Positions 57,983-64,000 of a stretch of DNA of 64,000 bases are shown in pieces. Origin of the DNA: Trichoderma breve (Eukaryota; Ascomycota; Sordariomycetes; Hypocreales; Hypocreaceae); assembly GCF_028502605.1 (NCBI RefSeq), contig NC_079232.1, positions 3,844,001 through 3,908,000 of the forward strand. Direction: 5' to 3'. The translations under genes and the position numbers were made by a program. Positions within the stretch are counted from its first letter, which is position 1. The number at the start of each line of letters is the position of its first letter. The notes beneath the pieces are model-generated. The model did no database searches and was not told the DNA's origin. It saw only the letters and a list, made by a program, of their open reading frames with translations.

Positions 57983-58864
57983 AAAATTATCTAGTGCCTC
58001 GGGAAATTGAAGTACTATTCATAGATGTTCATGGTCCTGCAATAATGGAACCACTGATGGAACAAGTATGCACTATGCCATTACAGGCCAATATAGATAA
58101 GCTGACAGAAATGCGCCTATTTGGCAAATGTTTGTTTGTTTGTTTGTTTTATGTACAGTATTGGTGGAAGTGATATTGGCCTTCAGTATAACCTCAAAAA
58201 CATATAAGACCCGCAACCCCACCATGACAGTGCAGTCTTTGACGGTGGTACTTTCCTTTATCAGTAATGTACTGATATGTCTTCTAAAGTTCCTCCACTT
58301 ACATATTTATTAAAAGAGAGAATAGAACCGGAAGCTACATCTACACAGAACAGTAGAAGGATGTACTGTCCCGACATGATGTTATTTCATATACTGTTCA
58401 GACAGTGCTGGTTACAGACACTTGGCTAAGGCATCTATCTTCACGATACCGGCTCGACAGAGCCGTAGTAAAATACACTACGTGTATAACCAGCATAAAG
58501 GCGTTGGCGGAAAGGATAGGCTAGGTTCTTTGGAGGCTTGGATACTTGAAAACACTCCGAAAGCTGCTCAGGATCGTAGCATCGGCCGATCCAGGGCAGT
58601 GCTTCGATCGTTGGATCCCAATCGCTCCGTATCAATCCGTAGGTGGAGAATCGGTTGGTGCCTGATGGTGGGCGGCTGGACACCGTCGATAAACAATAAG
58701 ACGGGACAAGGCCTGATGTGCTGGTGATGGGTGGGTGGAGGCGGAGTCGGATAGCCTCCACCGGTATGCTCCCGTGTTTTCACAATGCACTCATGTACGC
58801 TTACATATAAACCAATAGCGCAGCGTACGGATATGCACGATGCCTTGTTTCTGGCAGTGTACTG

Positions 58865-58896
58865 CGCAGGTGTAGCATGTCGCAGGTGTAGCATGT
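58865..58896. repeat. 16-bp tandem duplication
   Basis: CGCAGGTGTAGCATGT twice, head to tail. Confidence 0.8.
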
Positions 58897-59321
58897 ACTA
58901 GCCGGTAGTACAGTTTGCCTGGGTTCCTGCTTCGTGATCAATGTCGAGAAGCTCAACCGGCAATCTTATGCCATTGTCCATGGTTCACACAAATCGTTTG
59001 CTGTTGAAACGTTGATATTCGTGCAGCTAGGCCAGGATAAAGATGCGACGCATTTACCTGGTATAAGACCTATGAGTGATGGTGGATTTGATCACGTTCC
59101 TTCTCATGTATTGGCGATAGCATTAACACGCAAGTGTGTGAAAGTGACGGCTTCTCCTGCTCGAAGAGGATCCAAGCGCACCGGAACTCGCCTGCAGAAC
59201 GGAGCTAGATTTGTAAGAGAGGGATTCCGTCGTACGGCAGCGGTAACACGGAAGCCCTGCTGCATCGATATTGTTTCATAAAGGCGGAATGAGTAGCCCA
59301 GAGTGTCGGGAGGCTGGCAAA

Positions 59322-59835
59322 TCAGACGTTTCCAACCCCACGGCGAAGCTGTGACTGTGGCTTGCTTCTCCTGTCCCGCATAGACTGATCGAGGGTGGTG
59401 GCATGACGCCAGAGTGCCGTGTCGACGGAATCAGGCTGTGGCTTGTTTGGCTGTGACACGAGCTGCCTCATGAGATTGAAATCATCCCTGTTGATGTCGT
59501 TGTGGCCTTCCCTGTGATGATCGTTTTGATGTAGTCCTTGCATATACCCAAGGTCAATCAATAGCTTTGGTCCAGTCATTGAGCACGACGCTAGAGTTGG
59601 CGCCGTTGTCGATCGCCGGTACCCGCGATAGCCGGGTTGATCTCTGCTTACACGGACAGCAAGAGGAGATTGTGCGGTCATCGATTATCGTTGTCTCAAG
59701 GAACTCGTCCAAACGAAGTTGATGGCGGATTGATTGCCCAACCGGCCGTGGAGAGCTGTCCCGCGTGGGCATGTATTTTTGGAACGGAGCTCCGAAACTC
59801 TCTCCCTCTGCATTGTCTTCCAGGTTGACGGACAT
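59322..59835 (-). CDS. Possible two-exon gene, unknown small protein
   Basis: ATG 59835 opens a frame to 59652, where a GTAAGC donor begins a 61-nt intron ending in CTCTAG. The second exon, 59590-59322, joins in frame and ends at TGA. The product is 150 residues with no recognised domain, signal peptide or membrane segment. Support is the start codon, consensus-like splice sites, usual intron length and frame agreement. Against it: no branch site, no homology I know of, and a gene-poor setting. Confidence 0.3.
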
Positions 59836-60784
59836 GGGTGAAGGCTAGATCATTCCTGTGCTCCCCCAGACCTGGGGCAGCAAGGCTAGTATGGAGAATA
59901 CATGTACTCGTAGTGGAGCTCCCATGCCTCTATTCGTCTTCTTTTGCCCCTCAGAAGCTTCTATTTTTGCGTCAAGGTGAGACATTGTGCGCTATATTGC
60001 CAGTAGTGGCTTCCAGACCATGGAGGCGGCAGAGAAGCTGAAAAAACTTGGAAATCTGGGCGAGGAGCCGCAAAGCTGAATAGCTGATAGACAAGGATAT
60101 GCCGTGGCGCTGGGTCGAGACCATGACAGTTGCTCGACGTCGTCGCCTCGATTAGACCAGCTTCAGGGCCCGGATCCGGGTGAGAACTGGCGGCGACAGG
60201 CGACATGCGAGTAATTGCTCCATTTACGCCGGACACAGACTGGTTTGATCAGAGACATTTGCTGCGTGGTGACCCTGCTGAATGCGGCAATGCGCAAAAG
60301 ATTTTGTGGCTGATGGCGGGAGGAGGTTGATGTTATTGGCCTGGGGATTCCATGTTGGTGAGGGGCACAGGCAGGTTAGTGGAAGGTTGATAGATTAGAG
60401 CAGCGCACATGACTGCATCACTGTGGCTATTAGTGGTCACCTTGGTAGAGGCTGCTCGCTATTGGATACACCGCATCAATCTATCAAAGTTGATTGTTCA
60501 ATGTCAATATTGATGGCTGGAATCTAGGTTGTATTCACAGCTCTGGCCAGTGAAGTAACCAATATATGCAAGTCCACACGTGCCTGTACATTGCATCAAG
60601 CAAACTCTCCGGTGGCTGCGTGATTGATAAGAGGGGCTGGCAAACGCTGGCTGATAAGAGCTGAGCCAAGGGTTCCATGTTCAATTCTAGTTGGAGCTGC
60701 GGCCAGCATGGAATCACATTCCGGCGTGATGCATGGCTTCATTATACCTAGCCGTGGATGACAAACAGAGACAGACACCACCTT

Positions 60785-60794
60785 GTACCTGTAC
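60785..60794. repeat. Recurrent intergenic 10-mer GTACCTGTAC
   Basis: Exact copy. Confidence 0.6.
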
Positions 60795-60881
60795 GCAGCG
60801 CGCGCGTTACGCGCCCGAATCCCGTCCGCCGTGGCTCCGGACAAGGGCTGCTGCATATTCAAGGTGGTATTTGTATGATTA

Positions 60882-60891
60882 GTACCTGTAC
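60882..60891. repeat. Recurrent intergenic 10-mer GTACCTGTAC
   Basis: Exact copy, 97 bp after the previous one, same orientation. Confidence 0.6.
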
Positions 60892-61811
60892 GAAGCAGCA
60901 GCAGCAACGGCACACCATGGCATCGACTTGCATGGATTAGTGGTCAATGTCCAGTAGGTACTCGCAAGACGGGATAGATTTGCTGCTGATGCTACAGTGA
61001 CTAGGTGTCGTCTCTCCCTGGATAGAGACCCTGTGGCTGTTAAAAAGTCTCAGCCTCTCTGGCGGAAAATGGAACTGCAGCACGCGATATTCCGAGACCT
61101 TGTCTTGATTCCACGGCTCTGGGTCATCGTCATGGCTGACTGCCACTCTTTTGCGCCCAACGTTTTAAACTAATGCTGAATTGTGTCATCAATCTATTAT
61201 CCCGCTAATGCTGTTGATCTTTTAAACATCATATACAAAGTGCATATAAATGTTCTGCATTATAATACCACTTGTCCAAGCATATTGTAAAGCCATTCAT
61301 CCATATCATTTGATGTATATTGTTGGTACGAGTACATGTCCACGTAGGTATCCGCAGCAGCGAGTGGGTGCAGAATCCCACTAAAACTGCCAGGTTACAG
61401 GGGTCTCGGTACCTGTGCCAGCACCCCCCAGCTGCACCCCCCGCTATAGATGTACAAGGTTCCTGTTTGGGCAATACCCATCGCTGGGAGCTTCGCCCCG
61501 GACTGCTCGAGTCTGATGTGGCTTCGCCTCGCTGTTTTTAAGCTTGCCGGATGCCCGCTCCTCTAGCTTTCACTAGTAGTTTGTGCCATCATCATCTCTT
61601 CCATGTTTGTTTTTCTCCTCATTCTCCAATCTATCCTTAATTCCTTCCCGATCATCATAGGATTTGAGCCTCACTGTTACTCATAGCGATACTTGATCGA
61701 AGCCCGACCACAATCTCGTATCTTCATCAAACACACAAACAAACATCGAACTTGAGAGCCCCACAGCCTCGTGGCGATATCAGTACCCAACATACCTGAC
61801 CAGCTTCACAA

Positions 61812-62918
61812 ATGGATCAGCTCCTCACCACTCTCTGGAGTAGAGGCGGCTGGTTCCGCGCATTTACACCTCCTTCACCCGTCGACGATGCTCCCCAGGC
61901 TCCTCAAACTCCTCAAGGAACACCCATTCTCGACGTCCCATCCGATGTTCTGCTTCTCATCGGAGACTACCTCAATGATGCAGAACTCCTCAGTCTCAAG
62001 CTCGCCTGCCGGAGCACCTATGCTCTGTTTCCACAAACCTACAAGTCGCTGCCGCCATATCTAAAGAAGCGTTTCCTCCCCATTATTGAAAAGGATCCCT
62101 TGGGCAAGGGAACCGTCTATTGCCATGTTTGCAACAGGCTTCATCCTTTCAACGAGACGACTGGACCTCACTCTGGACCCGAGTTGGGCGTTGATGGGAA
62201 ACGACTCAAGTGTATGAGCCGAGATCGATTCTCTCCAACCGGCAACCCCTTTTCACTGAGCTACACCCATGCCAGGCTAGCCATGAACGGCCACCTATAC
62301 GGGCCCGAATACGGCATCCCGCTGGCCAACCTGTGCACCGAGCAGAGCGAGCATCGAGAGCTGATGACGATACGATGCTCGACGTCGGCCAAGATTATGG
62401 ACGACGAGCTATTCTTACAGCGCACCTACGCTCTGACAGTCGCTAATAGAGATGTGGCCGAGTTCCGCAAGTGCACCGGCGCGCGCGACATCAAGCTGTG
62501 CGAGCACACTTCTCTATTTCCCGCCTCATCGCCCTTTCGCCAGTCCATCCCCGAGCTGCTCAAGAAGCCCGCAGCTGGAGGCGATGGCCTCGTCCCATGC
62601 CGCGAGGCTCCGGGATCGTGTGGCTTGTGCCTGATGGATTATGACATCACGATCCAGCCTTGTGCCGACGATTCACACAGTATCGTCATCCGAGCCATCC
62701 ACCAGCTCGGATCTTGCCGCTCTCCGCGCGACTGGAAGTGGGCGAGATTCAGCGAGAGCTACCGCATCCATATCTTCTACCCCAGTCGGCCTAATCGTCG
62801 CGGATCGACCTACAGCCCCGGGTCCCTCCACAAACGATGGGACGATGACGAGAGGGAAGCCTGCGCTGTGCTGGGCGGAGGATCCGGCAGTCTGTTTGGT
62901 TTGTCTTTATTCAGCTAG
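61812..62918 (+). CDS. F-box protein
   Basis: Single exon, 368 residues. The F-box is at about 38-75 (ILDVPSDVLLLIGDYL ... LACRSTYALFP). A CHVCNRLHPF segment near residue 100 resembles the CxxC part found after the F-box in many small Pezizomycotina F-box proteins, with further Cys-rich motifs (CREAPGSCGLC) later. The C-terminus is basic and ends in a hydrophobic LFGLSLFS. A role in SCF-type ubiquitination is inferred; no substrate-binding repeats are visible. A long C/T-rich leader precedes the ATG. Confidence 0.8.
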   Translation: MDQLLTTLWSRGGWFRAFTPPSPVDDAPQAPQTPQGTPILDVPSDVLLLIGDYLNDAELLSLKLACRSTYALFPQTYKSLPPYLKKRFLPIIEKDPLGKGTVYCHVCNRLHPFNETTGPHSGPELGVDGKRLKCMSRDRFSPTGNPFSLSYTHARLAMNGHLYGPEYGIPLANLCTEQSEHRELMTIRCSTSAKIMDDELFLQRTYALTVANRDVAEFRKCTGARDIKLCEHTSLFPASSPFRQSIPELLKKPAAGGDGLVPCREAPGSCGLCLMDYDITIQPCADDSHSIVIRAIHQLGSCRSPRDWKWARFSESYRIHIFYPSRPNRRGSTYSPGSLHKRWDDDEREACAVLGGGSGSLFGLSLFS

Positions 62919-64000
62919 AGGGAAGGGTCTTGTTCATCCATGGTTTTGGTTATGCATGGCCGCTTTCGATCGGTTGGAATGCGGCCATGGTGAGACAAAA
63001 TGCATGTGAGTGCGTGCACTTGGCCCTGCTCAGCCACTTGGGAGACGAATCCTGGTGTCACACAGCAATTGGTTATGCTTTTTTCTTTTCTTTTTCTTTT
63101 CCTGCATTGAGTCGGAGTTGGATCTTGGGCACATTTTTTTTTGGTCATCTACTGGGCGTACGATATGGAAATGGACACACACGGATTGGGCTGGATTGGG
63201 CGGGAACAATGGGATCTGAGACGTCACGATTTACGACACCACTTCTTGTTTTTTTATTGTACGAGCGCGGCATTTGGGCACCTTTTTCAATCTCCCGTTT
63301 CTAGCCGGCACTCTTTGCAGATGGGATATCCGGCGGGTTCCTTTCTTTTTCTTTGTATCAAATCTGCTATCAATCATGTATTTGTATTATATCAGCCATC
63401 TCTGTTTTTTATTGCCTTAGTTCACGGTCTAGATACCAACATACACATCTTCAATTCTCATCTCGAATACCAAATTGCAATGCAATCTTCTTAGTTCACC
63501 CTCTCAGGCTACTCTATCACCTCTTAGTCCCAAATCCGATGTACACTTGATATCATACCATGGCAGCTAGATGGATATCTTGTATGTCACCCACAGCCTC
63601 CCTGCTTCTCTCGCGCATTAATCAATTGATCTCATGGCCCAATTCGGCACATCCACACCCCATTATTACCGCACCGATGGGATGGGCCGGCGGATCTTAT
63701 TGATGCGGTGACACACCCTTACCATGACTTCATAGGCGTACGTTGGACGATTTCTTTTTGTTTGATGTTGGGAGACACTGAGCTACGTCATATCTGCAAG
63801 TTGCAAAGGTGAGTACAAATTAATAATTATGCGACGCTAGTTCTTCTTCTTTGACTGCAGTGGGCCAATGTTTGTGTGTTTCTCGTACGCACGTCGGATG
63901 TCGTACGTGAGGGTATGACGGTTTTACTGCTCGTGTGACTGACTTGATACCGACGGCGATATCCTTGCCGCATGGAAAACGAAGCTACTGACCGAGTACT
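62919..64000. other. Intergenic to the right edge
   Basis: No gene is supported. The first part is the 3' region of the F-box gene; T-rich runs occur at 63080-63140. Confidence 0.5.

Larger units (their letters stand above)
57983..61811. other. Gene-poor 3.8-kb region
   Basis: Apart from a possible small gene at 59322-59835 (listed separately) I see no gene. It contains a TGTT microsatellite near 58131-58150, a 16-bp tandem duplication at 58865-58896 and two copies of the 10-mer GTACCTGTAC. Confidence 0.5.

Noticed and set aside
1..64000. UAG reassigned to an amino acid in this organism
   Set aside because: Several clear genes (finger protein, NCS-1, leu1, nur1) end in TAG at the expected C-terminus.
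1..64000. CRISPR array, rRNA or secondary-metabolite cluster
   Set aside because: None of the required genes or repeats is present.

Overview
The window is nuclear DNA from a filamentous ascomycete. Introns are short (about 40-205 nt, mostly 55-80), with GTAAGT/GTATGA-type donors and CTAAC/CTGAC branch sites. The gene set is Sordariomycete-like: flbE, nur1, set3, fungal NLR, RKM5-type methyltransferase. Codon use and gene types resemble Hypocreales such as Trichoderma, but I cannot fix the genus from sequence alone. Genes lie singly on both strands, with intergenic gaps of 0.3-5 kb; there are no operons.

Layout. 1-2.4 kb: 3' part of a C2H2 finger regulator. 3.4-7.6 kb: NOD-like receptor (alpha/beta-hydrolase-like domain, NACHT, about 13 HEAT-like repeats) with an in-frame TAG inside the repeats. 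9-12.5 kb: flbE-type developmental regulator and an MFS anion:cation symporter. 12.8-14.2 kb: unknown protein, also with an in-frame TAG. 14.6 kb: intron-containing tRNA-Pro(CGG). 15.9-21.8 kb: NCS-1 calcium sensor, RKM5-like methyltransferase, LEU1. 21.8-26.5 kb: gene-poor stretch with a Fic-domain protein. 26.5-29.7 kb: large membrane protein of unknown function, a third gene with an in-frame TAG. 30.2-34 kb: nur1, V-ATPase subunit F, NPC2-like lipid transfer protein. 34-39 kb: gene-free, probably including a long set3 leader. 39-47.4 kb: set3, alg7, transglutaminase-like protein. 50-53.4 kb: F-box protein. 55.2-58 kb: DUF4238 membrane protein with internal repeats. 58-61.8 kb: gene-poor, one possible small gene. 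61.8-62.9 kb: second F-box protein.

Most genes are housekeeping: calcium signalling, leucine synthesis, N-glycosylation, V-ATPase assembly, sterol/lipid transfer, chromatin and nuclear-envelope anchoring. The NLR, Fic, DUF4238 and membrane genes look accessory. The most notable pattern is that three separate, otherwise open genes are each interrupted by a single in-frame codon, and each time it is TAG. Simple nonsense mutation explains this. So could the sexual-stage A-to-I mRNA editing known from Sordariomycetes, which changes UAG stops to UGG; this is a testable hypothesis, not shown here. A second pattern is a palindrome-like 10-mer (GTACAGGTAC) that recurs seven times, only in intergenic DNA.
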